A stretch of DNA of 25,000 nt. It comes from Anaeromyces robustus (lineage: Eukaryota > Neocallimastigomycota > Neocallimastigomycetes > Neocallimastigales > Neocallimastigaceae). The notes under the pieces were generated by a model. The model saw nothing but the letters and a program-made list of their open reading frames with translations. It did no database searches and was not told where the DNA came from. Shown piece after piece: positions 1 to 13,955 of the stretch (positions are counted from its first letter, which is position 1; every line of letters begins with the position of its first letter). The stretch is taken from assembly GCA_002104895.1 (NCBI GenBank), contig MCFG01000158.1, positions 1-25,000 of the forward strand, written 5' to 3'. The position numbers and the translations under genes were made by a program.

Positions 1-1007
1 GCCAAAACTAACTTTATATCCTAAAATAAGGGAAGTTTAATAGGGACGAAAATCACCAATAATATATTATACTATTTTATATTATTGGATAGTTATTTAA
101 ATATTAAATTAAACTTTTTACGATTTTTTTTATAATAATAATAACCTAAGAGGCTATTATTGAATAACAATATCCTAAGGCTAAAATAATAATTTATAAT
201 ATATTATATTAAATGTAAATAATTATCATATATAAATTATATATAGATTATATATATGAGCATAAGTATATTAATGAATATTTATTTTTTTTTTTATTAA
301 TTATATATATATATATAGGTTTTTATAATGATGAATATATCGTTTATTATTAAATATTATTTTACTTATAATTATAAATTTTTTCTGTCATTAAATATTT
401 CTTTTTTGTTTGTAAATATAAATATAAATATCTGAATTGAATATCATTTAAACAATATTATCATTATTGTTTTTTTTTTTTTTTTTTTTTTTTTAATAAA
501 AAAAATTTGTTTTCATATCATGTTAAATTATTATAATTATTATTATCATTATTTCATTATTATTATTAAAATTTATCTTTTAGTTTAAATTAGAAAAAAA
601 AAAAAATAAAAAAAATGTAAAAGGAATAAAAAAAAATTGAGAAAAAAAATGATATTTATTGATTTTGAATTTAAAAATTCAAATTAATTAATTATAAATA
701 AAAAAAAATTGAAAATGAAAAATTGAATGTTAAATAGAAAAGGAAATAAATAAAAATAAAAATAAAAATAAAATGTATATATACATGCATACATATATAT
801 ATTATATAATACTAAATAATATATTTTCTTTATTATTATTATTATTATTTATATTTAAATTAATAGTTTTTCTTCTTATCATTTTCTTTTCTAATTTCTC
901 TTTCTAATTATATATACTTTATATATATATTTTATATATATACTTTATATATACTTTATATTTTTTTTTTTTTGTTTTTGTTTTATTTTGTTTTATTTTA
1001 TTTTATT
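1..1007. other. A/T-rich intergenic flank, no gene seen
   Basis: No reading frame with protein-like composition is visible on either strand. Positions 1-60 and about 146-180 contain more G and C than the rest and may be the edge of something lying to the left, but nothing was recognised. The remainder holds poly-T/poly-A runs, for example around 470-494, and a cluster of TATATA/CTTTATATA repeats at about 909-960. On the minus strand the part next to 1008 is the 3' flank of the first ankyrin gene; it is rich in AATAAA-like hexamers at about 985-1013, which are candidate polyadenylation signals. Confidence 0.6.
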
Positions 1008-4583
<3,576 letters not shown>

Positions 4584-6718
4584 TTTATTATTATTTTTTT
4601 GTTTATTATAGTTGTTGCTTTTCTTCTAAATAAAATAAATATATATATTTATTATTAAAAAATAGTTTTATATATAATTTCAACAAATAATTAAATGTCA
4701 CACTAATATTATGATAGTAATTATCTTTTTTTTTTTTTCTTTTTTAATAATTAATTAATAATGTCTTAATTTAAAACAATAATAAAAAAATCGTTAAATA
4801 TTAATTATTATTCCATTTAATGAATATCTATTTTTTATGAATTAGGAATTAAAAAATTTCATTCAATATATATAACTTCAATTAACATAAACTTATATAT
4901 ATGTATTTTTTTTTCTCTGCTTTTATATAAATTAAAAAAAAAAAAAAAAAGAATGAAAGAAAGAAAGAAAGAAATAAAAAAAGCTATATTAATATTTATT
5001 CAATATTACTTATTATTCTCATTATTTTAAAAATATAAAAGGTATATATTCAAATAATATCAAATTTTATAATATTATAAATATATTTATTTATTATTTC
5101 TATTCTTGTTTTTTTTTTTATTAATATTACTTTTGTTATTTTTTTTTTCTTCTTTCTTTTATTATTTTTTTTTTATTTCTGTTTTTCAATAAAAAAAAAT
5201 TATTAAATCATAATTTTATATTTAAAAAAAAAAAAATTAAATTATTTATTAACATATAAATATAAATATATATTTTAATATACTTCAATCAATATATTTA
5301 ATATATTTATAATATATTATAAACTTAAATATTTATTTATTATTTTTTTACAAGTTTGTATTCCATACTTTTAAAATAATTTTTATTAAAAAAAAAAACT
5401 AATATTAAATATTAATTAATTAGAAAAAAATATAATTAAAAATTTTTTAATTAATATATATAAAATGAAATAATTAAAATATAAAAAAAAAAAAAATAAA
5501 TTATTATAATTAATATTTAAAAGGTAATATTAATATTAAAATATTTTTTATATTTATTTATTAAAAAAAAAAATGTAGAAATAATCAATAACCTAAATAT
5601 TTAAATGTAACTTAATAAAATACTTATGTAATATAATTTAATATAATAAAAATAACTTAAAACGTTTTTATGTACTAAATTGATTTTGAACGTAGGTAGT
5701 TTTTTTTTGTAATCTTAAATTTTCATCATTTTTTAAAAAATAATTTTTTGACATTTTTTAAAAAAAAAAAAAAAAAATAATATAATTTAAAATTATTGTT
5801 TGGGAAAAACTTAATTAAAATATATATATATTTATATTTATACTAAACGTAACAAAAAAAAATATTATCAAAAAAATCAATGAATAAATAAATATTTAGT
5901 TGAATAAATTACTGACATTTAATTAATTATATATAATAAATAATTAATTATAACTTATCCAGATAAAACTATAATATATTAATATGATTTTTACTTAACA
6001 TAAATTAATATTATTTTTTTTATTATATATATAAATATATCTAAAATAATCTTGATTTTTTTTTTTTATTTTACTATAATCATTTTAAGCAAAAATATAT
6101 AATAAAAATACCAAAATAAGTAAACAAATAAATAAGTAAAAAAAATTATATTTAATTATATTTAATAAATATACTATTTTATTGTAACATTTTTTATTTA
6201 AATATACCTTTTTTATTTTTATTTTTATTTTTTATTTTTTTATTTTTTTATTTTTTTTTTTTTTATTTTTTATTTTTTTTTTTGTGATTTAATTTTGGGA
6301 GAATCCAAATAATATCAATTTCATTAACTAATTGATATCCAATTTTTTTATTAAGATATCAAAAAAAAACTAAAAATAAAATAAGATAAAATCTTGATTT
6401 AAAATTTTATTATTTTTAAAATAAAAAAATAATAATAATTTTTAATATTTAAGATATATTATTTATAATGTTTTTTTTTTTTCTTGACACAATTCTTACT
6501 TTATAAATGAATAATTATATTTATTATTCATTATAAATATTTATATACATTTACTTTATATATATTTATTTATTTAATTTTTTTTATTTTATTTCTATAT
6601 TTCTATATTTCTATTTTTATATTTACATATATATACTATTTATTTTTATTTTTTTTTTTTTTATTATTTTTAAAAAAATATATAAAATAAAAAATAAAGA
6701 ATAAATGAGGAAAAAAAA
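4584..6718. other. A/T-rich intergenic region between the two ankyrin genes
   Basis: About 2.1 kb with no credible reading frame and no RNA gene recognised. It must contain the promoter of the 1008-4583 gene (right of 4583, read leftwards) and the 3' end of the 6719-8890 gene (left of 6719). It consists of homopolymer A and T runs, TA repeats and a short GAAA repeat near 4953-4976. No conserved block shared with other parts of the window was noticed. Confidence 0.6.
4953..4976. repeat. Short GAAA/AAAG microsatellite
   Basis: About five units of GAAA in tandem, lying some 370 bp upstream of the first ankyrin gene. No function implied. Confidence 0.7.
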
Positions 6719-8890
6719 TTAACCATTTACAATTTTCCTTATTCTTTCTTTAATATTAATATATTGATTATTAAAATGATAACCATATTGATTATATTTT
6801 ACACTTATGGTATAAATTGATTCTCCTTCATTATTTACACTATAAACATCAGCACCATTATCAATTAAATAATTGGCCATTTCATTATTATTTGATTTTA
6901 ATAAATAAACTAATGGTGTATCACCAGATTCATCTCTGAAATTAATATCTGCATTATTATCAACTAAAAATTTTATAATTTCATTAGCATGGGATTCAAT
7001 AGCTAACATTAATAAATTTTTATTATTTTCATTTTTTAATTGATGATTTATACTTGCACCATTATTCACTAATAATATAACAATGGATAATAAATTATTT
7101 TTTATTGCATATACTAATGGGGTATTTCCATCATTATCAATGGAATTTACATCCGCTCCTCTTTCAATAAGACAATCTACAATAGATTTCTTTTCATTCT
7201 CATTATAATCATTAATTCTAATAATGGATATTAAGGGTGTTTCACCTCTTTTATTGGATACATTTAAAAATACATTATTATTACGAATTAAAGCAAATAA
7301 AATATCCATATTTTTATTATAAATCACCGTATTCAATATAGAATTACCTAATTTATCTTTAAAATTAACATCTGCTCCAATTCGAATTAAATATTTTGTG
7401 GTTTCTACATCCTTTTTTAAAACAGAATAATATAAAAGACAATTTCCATGAGAATCAATTTTATTAAAATCTAAAAATTTTATTAAAAATCGAAAAATTT
7501 CTTGATAATTTAATCGATAGGCAAGAATTAATGGTGTACTACCATTAATATCAACAACATTCATATTTATATCATTATCTATTCCATATTTCACTAAAAG
7601 TTTTACACATTCAATATCATTTAATTTAATAGCTTTTATAAATGAATAATTTCCATTAATATCTTTTTCATTAATATTTATATTTTGTTGTAATAAACAT
7701 TGAATAATATTATATTTTTTCTTATGAATGGCTAAAAATAATAAAGATACTCCATTATTATTTTTAACATTACAATTAGCACCCTTGTTTAATAAATATT
7801 GAAAAATGGAAATGTCATCATTATAAAATGCTACAATAATTGGATAATCTCCATTAATATCTTTCATATTTATATCAAAATATTCTTTAAAATCATCACA
7901 ATTAATAAAATATTTAACCATAGAAAAAGTATTAGCTTTTATCATCATATTTAATATATAATTTAAATATTGATTTTTATATTTTTCATTTTTAGAATTT
8001 TTAAGTAAAGAATCAATAATTAATTTCAATAACTCAATATTATTATTTTTTAAAGCTTCTGATAATACTGTTTCGAAATTAAAACTTTTAAAACTAAAAG
8101 TAATGTATTTTAATATATAGTCTGCTAAATGATAAATATTATTTTTAACTGCTATTTCCAATAGTTCATATTTATCAATTCTTTTTTTTATTACATTCTC
8201 ATCACTACCATCACAATTAAATAATAAATTCAATATTTCATAATTATCGGTCCCTTTTGCCTTTTTATACATATTCTCATCAATTTTTATTTTATTCTTT
8301 TCTTTACGAAAAATCAAATTTAAATGTTGGTCAGATAATGGACATTTATTTTTATAACATTTGAGTAAACTTAAAATAAAATTATTATCATAAATAATAT
8401 GTTTAAAAATTATTTTTATAATATCAGTTTGAAGAGAATCTATTAATTTACATATCATATTTGAATTTATATTATCTCTTACATTAAAACCATTATTTAA
8501 TATATACTTTAAATTCTGCTTATTTAATAAATTAATATTATATAAATATTCAATAATTTGATTATTCATAAAATTGATATCTGCCTTTCTTTCTAACAAA
8601 AAATTGGCTACCTTAAAATTATTATATCCTATGGCCGAAAAAAGTGGTGATTTTTTAACATTATTATTTTCTATTATTGAATAATTTAACGTTTCATATT
8701 GACAAATTTTTAAAAGGTAATCAATGGTTTCGACAGAAGCATTATTTTCAATGGCATTAATCAATACATCAAAGTTATTGGTATTTAAATCTTTTAATAT
8801 GACATTATTTAATTGAAGATACTTTTTTAAATCTATTGTATTATTGTTTTTAATTATTTCTAATATACTTTGTCTTCTCTGATTAAACAT
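6719..8890 (-). CDS. Ankyrin-repeat protein, tandem paralogue without Asn insert (723 aa)
   Basis: Single frame on the minus strand, ATG at 8890-8888, TAA at 6721-6719. In-frame TGA and TAA codons occur shortly upstream, so this is the first usable ATG; its context (GGT before ATG) is not the usual A-run. Residues 1-310 align by eye with the N-terminal region of the 1008-4583 protein, sharing for example HxIYDNxFI and the D-L-K motif near the start. Residues about 315-705 carry about ten ankyrin repeats. Their order matches the paralogue even at atypical repeats, such as the one reading TPL-LAY-L followed by a short repeat without the usual G-A-D/N turn. There is no signal peptide, membrane segment or enzyme motif. 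A scaffold or adaptor role is inferred from the fold only. The gene probably arose with its neighbour by tandem duplication. Confidence 0.9.
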   Translation of the reverse strand: MFNQRRQSILEIIKNNNTIDLKKYLQLNNVILKDLNTNNFDVLINAIENNASVETIDYLLKICQYETLNYSIIENNNVKKSPLFSAIGYNNFKVANFLLERKADINFMNNQIIEYLYNINLLNKQNLKYILNNGFNVRDNINSNMICKLIDSLQTDIIKIIFKHIIYDNNFILSLLKCYKNKCPLSDQHLNLIFRKEKNKIKIDENMYKKAKGTDNYEILNLLFNCDGSDENVIKKRIDKYELLEIAVKNNIYHLADYILKYITFSFKSFNFETVLSEALKNNNIELLKLIIDSLLKNSKNEKYKNQYLNYILNMMIKANTFSMVKYFINCDDFKEYFDINMKDINGDYPIIVAFYNDDISIFQYLLNKGANCNVKNNNGVSLLFLAIHKKKYNIIQCLLQQNININEKDINGNYSFIKAIKLNDIECVKLLVKYGIDNDINMNVVDINGSTPLILAYRLNYQEIFRFLIKFLDFNKIDSHGNCLLYYSVLKKDVETTKYLIRIGADVNFKDKLGNSILNTVIYNKNMDILFALIRNNNVFLNVSNKRGETPLISIIRINDYNENEKKSIVDCLIERGADVNSIDNDGNTPLVYAIKNNLLSIVILLVNNGASINHQLKNENNKNLLMLAIESHANEIIKFLVDNNADINFRDESGDTPLVYLLKSNNNEMANYLIDNGADVYSVNNEGESIYTISVKYNQYGYHFNNQYINIKERIRKIVNG

Positions 8891-9058
8891 ACCTATTTTA
8901 TATATTTATTATTATCATATTTTTATTTTTATTTTTATTATTTAAAAGATTTCAATTATATTGATATAAATATAAAATTATAAATATATTATTTTTAATT
9001 TGTTCAATAATAATAATTATAATTAATGTAACCAAATGAATAAATTAATAATTTAATG

Positions 9059-9060
<2 letters not shown>

Positions 9061-9153
<93 letters not shown>

Positions 9154-9155
9154 TA
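9061..9155. repeat. (TTTA)n microsatellite
   Basis: More than twenty uninterrupted ATTT units, followed to about 9245 by imperfect ATTT and TA repeats. This tract lies about 170 bp upstream of the second ankyrin gene's start and is likely length-variable (inference). Confidence 0.95.
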
Positions 9156-9185
9156 TATTTATTTATATTTATTTATAATATTTAA

Positions 9186-9216
<31 letters not shown>

Positions 9217-9309
9217 ATATATATATATTTATTTATTTATTTATTAATATATTTACTTATTTACATTCATTTCTTTTTTAATTTTATTATAATATATTTT
9301 TATGTTAAC

Positions 9310-9356
9310 TTATATTAAACATGTATAAATGTTAACTTTATGCATGTTTAATATGA
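9310..9356. other. Near-perfect inverted repeat / hairpin
   Basis: Arms 9312-9329 (ATATTAAACATGTATAAA) and 9337-9354 (TTTATGCATGTTTAATAT) are reverse complements over 18 bp except one position that would be a G-U pair in RNA. The pairing can be extended by about two more pairs. The loop is TGTTAAC (9330-9336). It could be a transcribed hairpin, a transcription-end structure for the ankyrin relic to its right, or a cruciform-prone DNA site. No family was recognised. Confidence 0.7.
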
Positions 9357-9470
9357 TTAATTGTATTTACCTTGAATATGTATATTTTTCGCTTATTCAA
9401 ATATATATTCTTCCCTAATCTACATGGAATTATTAAAAATATATTTTCATTTCTATGTTGATTGAAAAAA

Positions 9471-9838
9471 TTAAGTGTTTTGTTTTATATTAGCTCCATA
9501 TTCTATTAAATATTTTACTATATCATTTTTTTCATTTCATTGTGTAGTAATTAAAGGTGTTTCATAATAACTAGTACTTTGATTAACATTCATACCATAT
9601 TCAATTAAACATTATACTATATACTTATTTTCATAATTACATTCTTTAACTAAATGACTATTGTTTTTTCTATTTTTATATTTCTTATTTCATAATTCAA
9701 CTAAGTAATTTACTACACTTTCATTTCCATAATTCAAAACAATTTCTAAATATTTTATTTCACTTTCATTAACTCTATATTCAATTAAATATTCTGACAC
9801 ATATTCATCTTCATATTTGTAATTAATAATACAATATC
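9471..9838 (-). pseudogene. Decayed ankyrin-repeat gene fragment
   Basis: On the minus strand one frame reads ankyrin-type repeats for about 120 codons: EYLIEYRVN, then IVLNYGNESVVNYLVEL, then IEYGMNVNQ with ETPLIT, and finally NDIVKYLIEYGANI before a stop at 9473-9471. Three internal stops interrupt this frame (TGA at about 9690, TAA at about 9615, TGA at about 9540), and near 9820-9825 the frame appears shifted by one base. No start codon or N-terminal domain is visible. The match to ankyrin consensus (L-I-E-Y-G-A-N-I) is clear, and its orientation and position next to the two intact ankyrin genes suggest a third, dead tandem copy. Alternatively it could be an exon of a rapidly evolving gene, but the stops argue against that. 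Confidence 0.75.
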
Positions 9839-10277
9839 ATTCCCATCATTTTCATGTTTAATAATAAAAAAATGAAAATCTATTATTTTTATTTTTTATA
9901 TGAAGATATGAAAGAATATAAAAAAAATTATTGTTTTAACATTATATAAAAATTAATGATAAAAAAATATATTTTTTAATATTATAATTATAATAAACCA
10001 CTATATAATATATAAAATATTTAAAACATTTAACACCAAATTAATATACATAGATATATTTCTTTTTATTTTTTTATTTTTTATTTTTTATTTAATTTTA
10101 TTTTTTTAATATTTACAATATATTTTATTTACAAAATTGTATTTAAATTAAATTAATAGTTAATTAATAGATACTACATTTAATCTATTATGGTATATTT
10201 AAAAGAAAATATTAATTTAAATAATATATTACTTATTAATATATGATAGATATATTATTTAATAATTCAATTCACGT
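9839..10277. other. Left edge of the hspG cluster: 3' flank of hspG copy 1
   Basis: From about 9940 rightwards the sequence is recognisable as the same 3' flank that follows the other minus-strand hspG copies. It shares the segment around TTAACACCAAATTAATA near 10029, the T-rich run near 10060-10110, ACAAAATTGTATTTAAATT near 10130, and the block AATCTATTATGGTATATTT near 10181. To the left of about 9900 this similarity fades, so the cluster boundary lies there, against the ankyrin relic. Confidence 0.65.
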
Positions 10278-10931
10278 TTATTGAATTTGAATAGAATGTT
10301 TTGGTTCTGGTTTTGGAGTTTCTTCTTTTTTATTAATAGTTACTTCTAAAACACCATTATCCATTTTAGCTTGAATATTTTCAAGATTAGCATTTTCAGG
10401 AAGTGTAAATGATCTTGAAAATTTACCATAACTACATTCTATTCTTGAATACTTTTTATTATTTTCTTTCTTAGTTTCTTTTTTAGTTTCTTCATTTTTA
10501 TTAGTTTCTTCTTTCTTAGTTTCTTCTTTTGAAGCTTCTTTATTGGCATTGGCATCTTCATTAGAATTATCAATAATAGTTTCTCTTTCACCTGAAATTG
10601 TTAAAATACGATCATCATCTGAAAGTTCCATTTTAACTTGATCCTTATTCATACCTGGTAAATCTGCATGAATATAATAATTCTTTTCATCTTCACTTAA
10701 ATTAATCTTTGGACTAAAATCTACAGATTTGAAAACATCACTATTAAAAGCCTTAGAAATTTGTTTTTCTAAAGATTCCATTGGATGGCTATAATAATAA
10801 GGATATACCGATGGGAAAGAAATCAAAGGATAATTAAAGAATTCATTTTCTAAATCATCGAATAATGAATTCCTTGATACTAAATGATTATTTCTAATAG
10901 TTAATGGATTTTCGCGAATGAATAAAGACAT
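10278..10931 (-). CDS. hspG: Small heat shock protein, hspG family copy 1 (217 aa)
   Basis: Hsp20/alpha-crystallin ATP-independent chaperone; the family holds unfolding proteins in oligomers in the cytosol or nucleus (family knowledge). Residues 1-70 form an aromatic-rich N-terminal arm with FFNYPLISFPSVYPYYY. The alpha-crystallin domain spans about 73-201, beginning FSPKINLSEDEKNYYIHADLP and ending in AKMDNGVLEVTINK (188-201), the family's A-x4-G-V-L signature. It is interrupted at about 120-161 by a Lys/Glu/Asn-rich insert with EETKKEETNKNEETKKE-type repeats. The C-terminal tail ends HSIQIQ, with the I-x-I motif (214-216) that docks neighbouring subunits in this family. Single exon. AATAAA overlaps the stop codon. 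It is divergently paired with copy 2 across a 1054-bp promoter region. Uniquely here it has Arg at 163 (YSRIE) and KETKKE where most copies have KEVKKE. Confidence 0.95.
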   Translation of the reverse strand: MSLFIRENPLTIRNNHLVSRNSLFDDLENEFFNYPLISFPSVYPYYYSHPMESLEKQISKAFNSDVFKSVDFSPKINLSEDEKNYYIHADLPGMNKDQVKMELSDDDRILTISGERETIIDNSNEDANANKEASKEETKKEETNKNEETKKETKKENNKKYSRIECSYGKFSRSFTLPENANLENIQAKMDNGVLEVTINKKEETPKPEPKHSIQIQ

Positions 10932-11025
10932 TTTTATATTTATTGGTTTGTTTTGTTTTGTTTTTTAATTTATTTTTTTTATTTCTTTGTTTGTTTGTTT
11001 TTTGTTTGTTTTTGTTCTTAAAGTT

Positions 11026-11036
11026 TTAAGCGTTTA
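11026..11036 (-). promoter_or_regulatory. Conserved core promoter motif TAAACGCTTAA of copy 1
   Basis: The motif reads TAAACGCTTAA on the minus strand, about 95 bp upstream of the ATG, directly downstream of a TATA-rich stretch and followed by an A/CAAA-rich leader. It is identical upstream of all seven copies; transcription probably starts just after it (inference). Confidence 0.6.
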
Positions 11037-11521
11037 TTTACTAAATATTTATTATTTATTATATAATAAAATTGATAATGAAGAAAATTATTTTTTAAAT
11101 GAAATTAATCGTTATTTATACTTTTTTTTTTTTTTAAATTAAAATTCAATGAATATATTTAATCATGATACATATCTACATATCTATTATATAAATATTA
11201 TGTAGTAGAATATATATCATAGAGTATATCAATAATATTAAATTTATTAATAAAATATAAATTTATTTATTAGTCTAAAAAGCATTAAAAAAAATTCTAG
11301 TAAAATTTTGTTTTATTGATTTTATTGATTTTTAAATAACTTTTTCCAAAAAGAATTTCTTTTTACATTAATTTTAATAGAAATTATGGAAAATCTTTTT
11401 TAAATATAAATATTAATATATATTAAAATTTGTTTTTATCAACCAATTAAATGTTCCATTTTTTCTATTTATAATTAATTTATAATTACAATACATTAAT
11501 ACATATTTAATATAGAAATGT

Positions 11522-11536
11522 AGAAATTTGTAGAAA
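11522..11536. promoter_or_regulatory. Heat-shock-element-like site, pair 1
   Basis: AGAAATTTGTAGAAA fits the three-unit HSE pattern GAAnnTTCnnGAA except TTG for TTC in the middle unit. A further GAA lies 8 bp upstream (11515-11517), out of the 5-bp phase. It is conserved in all four divergent regions, midway between the two genes, so it could serve both. Confidence 0.5.
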
Positions 11537-11883
11537 TTATTAATTATAAATTATAATAAAATGAATTATATAATATAATAATAATTATAAACTTTTCAAT
11601 GTATAATTCAATTTTTTTTTATTTATTATTATAATATTTTCTTATTTTCCTTTTTATTTTATTAATAATATTATTTACCCTTATTATTTTTTCCATTTTT
11701 TATTCATTTTTTTCTTATTTTCCACATATACATTTTTAATTTTTATAATTATTATCTATAAAACTTATTTATAATACTTTTTTATTTCATTCAAAAAAAA
11801 ATATAAATATGACTGATTTCTCTTAAAAATAATTTTCTTCATTATCAATTTTATTATATAATAAATAATAAATATTTAACAAA

Positions 11884-11894
11884 TAAACGCTTAA
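11884..11894 (+). promoter_or_regulatory. Conserved core promoter motif TAAACGCTTAA of copy 2
   Basis: Mirror image of the element serving copy 1, about 92 bp upstream of the ATG, again between a TATA-rich stretch and an A-rich leader containing CAAAC repeats. Confidence 0.6.
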
Positions 11895-11985
11895 AGCTTT
11901 AATAACAAAAAAAAACAAAAACAAACAAACAAAGAAATAAAAAAATAAATTAATAAATTATAACAAATCAATTAATATAAATAAA

Positions 11986-12624
11986 ATGTCTTTATTCATT
12001 CGCGAAAATCCATTAACTATTAGAAATAATCATTTAGTATCAAGGAATTCATTATTTGATGATTTAGAAAATGAATTCTTTAATTATCCTTTGATTTCTT
12101 TCCCATCAGTATATCCTTATTACTATAATCATCCAATGGAATCTTTAGAAAAACAAATTTCTAAAGCCTTTAATAGTGATGTTTTCAAATCTGTAGATTT
12201 CAGTCCAAAGATTAATTTAAGTGAAGATGAAAAGAATTATTATATTCATGCAGATTTACCAGGTATGAATAAGGATCAAGTTAAAATGGAACTTTCAGAT
12301 GATGATCGTATTTTAACAATTTCAGGTGAAAGAGAAACTATTAATGACAATTCTAATGAAGATGCCAATGCTAATAAAGAAGCTTTAAAAGAAGAAACTA
12401 ATAAAAATGAAGAAACTAAAAAAGAAGTTAAGAAAGAAAATAATAAAAAATATTCAAAAATAGAATGTAGTTATGGTAAATTTTCAAGATCATTTACACT
12501 TCCTGAAAATGCTAATCTTGAAAATATTCAAGCTAAAATGGATAATGGTGTTTTAGAAGTAATTATTAATAAAAAAGAAGAAACTCCAAAACCAGAACCA
12601 AAACATTCTATTCAAATTCAATAA
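11986..12624 (+). CDS. hspG: Small heat shock protein, hspG family copy 2 (212 aa)
   Basis: Same domain plan as copy 1: aromatic N-terminal arm, alpha-crystallin domain from about residue 73, charged insert, G-V-L signature and the terminal IQI motif. The insert is five residues shorter (KEALKEETNKNEETKKEVKKE). Distinguishing residues are Asn at 48 (YYYNHP), IND in place of IID before the insert, and Ile at 193 (GVLEVIINK), where all other copies have Thr. The coding sequence is almost identical to copy 6 (only about four base differences noticed), although their flanks belong to different subtypes; this suggests recent gene conversion. The ATG is preceded by AAATAAA. AATAAA overlaps the stop at 12620-12625. 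It converges on copy 3 across spacer A. Confidence 0.95.
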   Translation: MSLFIRENPLTIRNNHLVSRNSLFDDLENEFFNYPLISFPSVYPYYYNHPMESLEKQISKAFNSDVFKSVDFSPKINLSEDEKNYYIHADLPGMNKDQVKMELSDDDRILTISGERETINDNSNEDANANKEALKEETNKNEETKKEVKKENNKKYSKIECSYGKFSRSFTLPENANLENIQAKMDNGVLEVIINKKEETPKPEPKHSIQIQ

Positions 12625-13631
12625 ATATAAAACTGAATTATTAAATAATATATCTATCATATATTAATAAGTAATATATTACTTAAATTATTATTTTCTT
12701 TTAAATATACCATAATAGATTAAATGTAGTATCTATTAATTAATTAACTATTAATTTAATTTAAATTACAATTTTGTAAATAAAATATATTGTAAATATT
12801 AAAAAAAAATAAAAATCAAATAAAATAAAAATAAAAAATTAAAAAAAAAAAAAAAAAAATGAAAAATATACATATCTGTTTTAATTTAGTGTTAAATGTT
12901 TTAATTTTTTTTATATAATATATATTAATTTATTATAATTATAATGTTAAATTGTATTTATATATGATTAATTTTTATATAATACTAGAATATTAATATT
13001 TTTTTCCTTGTTATATTTTAAAGTTACTTATATAGAATGAAATTTTATAGCTTAATATTAATTTTTTTATAATATATGTATATTAAACCATGTATTCAGT
13101 TTTATAATACATATTATTAAAAATAAATAATAAATTATATTCTTTTTTTACTTTCTTTATATAAATATAATAATTATAATAAAAATAATAATATTTTAGT
13201 AATTGTTTAATTTAGAAGTATTATGTTTTTTCTTTTTTCTTTAAATATAAAAACTCTATACATTATAATAAAAAATTGTCTCATTTAGAAGTATTATGCT
13301 TTTTTTTTTTTTTTTCAAAGATAAAAATATATACATTATAACTATTACATTAATATTTTTTTTGTTTTTTTTTTTTTTTAAATATACATATATTTCCTTC
13401 AATTAATTTTTTTACATTATCATAATTATTTTTTAATGTTATTTTAATGATATAATTATCAATTATTTAATAATTTTATTTTTATAGAATTATTATTAAT
13501 TATAATTATATAATTATTATTACAACTATTACAATTGATATATTTAATAAAATGTAAATTCTATTAATTATAACAAATATTTTTAATAGATAATAATAAG
13601 GAATAAAAATATATTAAATTATAAAAAAGTG

Positions 13632-13724
13632 AATCGTTAAGAATAATTATAATGATAATTTAATAATGTTGGGTGGTAATATTATTAAATTTCAGAGAAA
13701 ATAAATTAATATTTTTCAACGATT
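13632..13724 (+). ncRNA. Conserved nested hairpin block, spacer A (candidate structured element)
   Basis: Outer inverted pair AATCGTT (13632-13638) and AACGATT (13718-13724) encloses an 11-bp perfect stem, AATTTAATAAT (13657-13667) with ATTATTAAATT (13681-13691), closing a G-rich loop GTTGGGTGGTAAT. The block recurs in spacers B and C with few changes, whereas the surrounding A/T DNA differs. Whether it is transcribed is unknown; it may be a structured RNA, a 3'-end/insulator element or a DNA structure. The strand shown is the one with the G-rich loop. Confidence 0.35.
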
Positions 13725-13829
13725 TCTTAAACAAAGGTTTGAAAAAATAATTTTTATAATTTAACTTTAATATTTATAATAAACTTGAATCATATAATTT
13801 ATATATCATTATAAATAAATAAATAAACA

Positions 13830-13832
13830 ATA

Positions 13833-13918
<86 letters not shown>

Positions 13919-13955
13919 AACAAAAACAACAACAATAATAATAAGAATAATAATT
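13830..13955. repeat. AAT microsatellite with AACAAAAACAAAAACA insert, spacer A
   Basis: A GATAAT/AAT tract ending in an AACAAAAACAAAAAC and AATAAGAATAATAATTCTATA segment. This end segment is the single-copy equivalent, inverted, of the higher-order unit repeated five times in spacer C. Confidence 0.85.

Larger units (their letters stand above)
8891..9470. other. Intergenic region upstream of second ankyrin gene
   Basis: A/T-rich DNA holding the likely promoter of the 6719-8890 gene (read leftwards), a TTTA microsatellite, TA runs and a strong hairpin at 9310-9356. No reading frame was seen. Confidence 0.6.
10932..11985. promoter_or_regulatory. Divergent promoter region of hspG pair 1
   Basis: Shared upstream region of copies 1 and 2. 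The outer parts (about 10932-11110 and about 11808-11985) are inverted copies of each other: from each ATG outwards come an A-rich CAAA/CAAAC leader, TAAACGCTTAA about 90 bp upstream, a TATA-rich stretch (TATATAATAAATAATAAATA) and GATAATGAAGAAAATTA. The central 700 bp is not mirrored but recurs in the same orientation in the other three divergent regions. A heat-shock-element-like site lies at 11522-11536. Regulation by heat shock factor is inferred from the gene family and this motif. Confidence 0.75.

Noticed and set aside
778-810. GTATATATACATGCATACATA near-palindrome
   Set aside because: It is mostly TA/CA dinucleotide repeat, for which self-complementarity is expected.
8885-8895. GGTATGTTT around the second ankyrin start read as a 5' splice site
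   Set aside because: It resembles a donor site, but the ATG-initiated protein aligns with the paralogue from its first residues and in-frame stops lie just upstream, so a start codon is the simpler reading.
11344-11359. TTCCAAAAAGAATTTC as a heat shock element
   Set aside because: GAA and TTC are one base apart instead of two and the first TTC is out of the 5-bp phase, so it does not fit the element; spacing also changes by one base in pairs 2 and 3.
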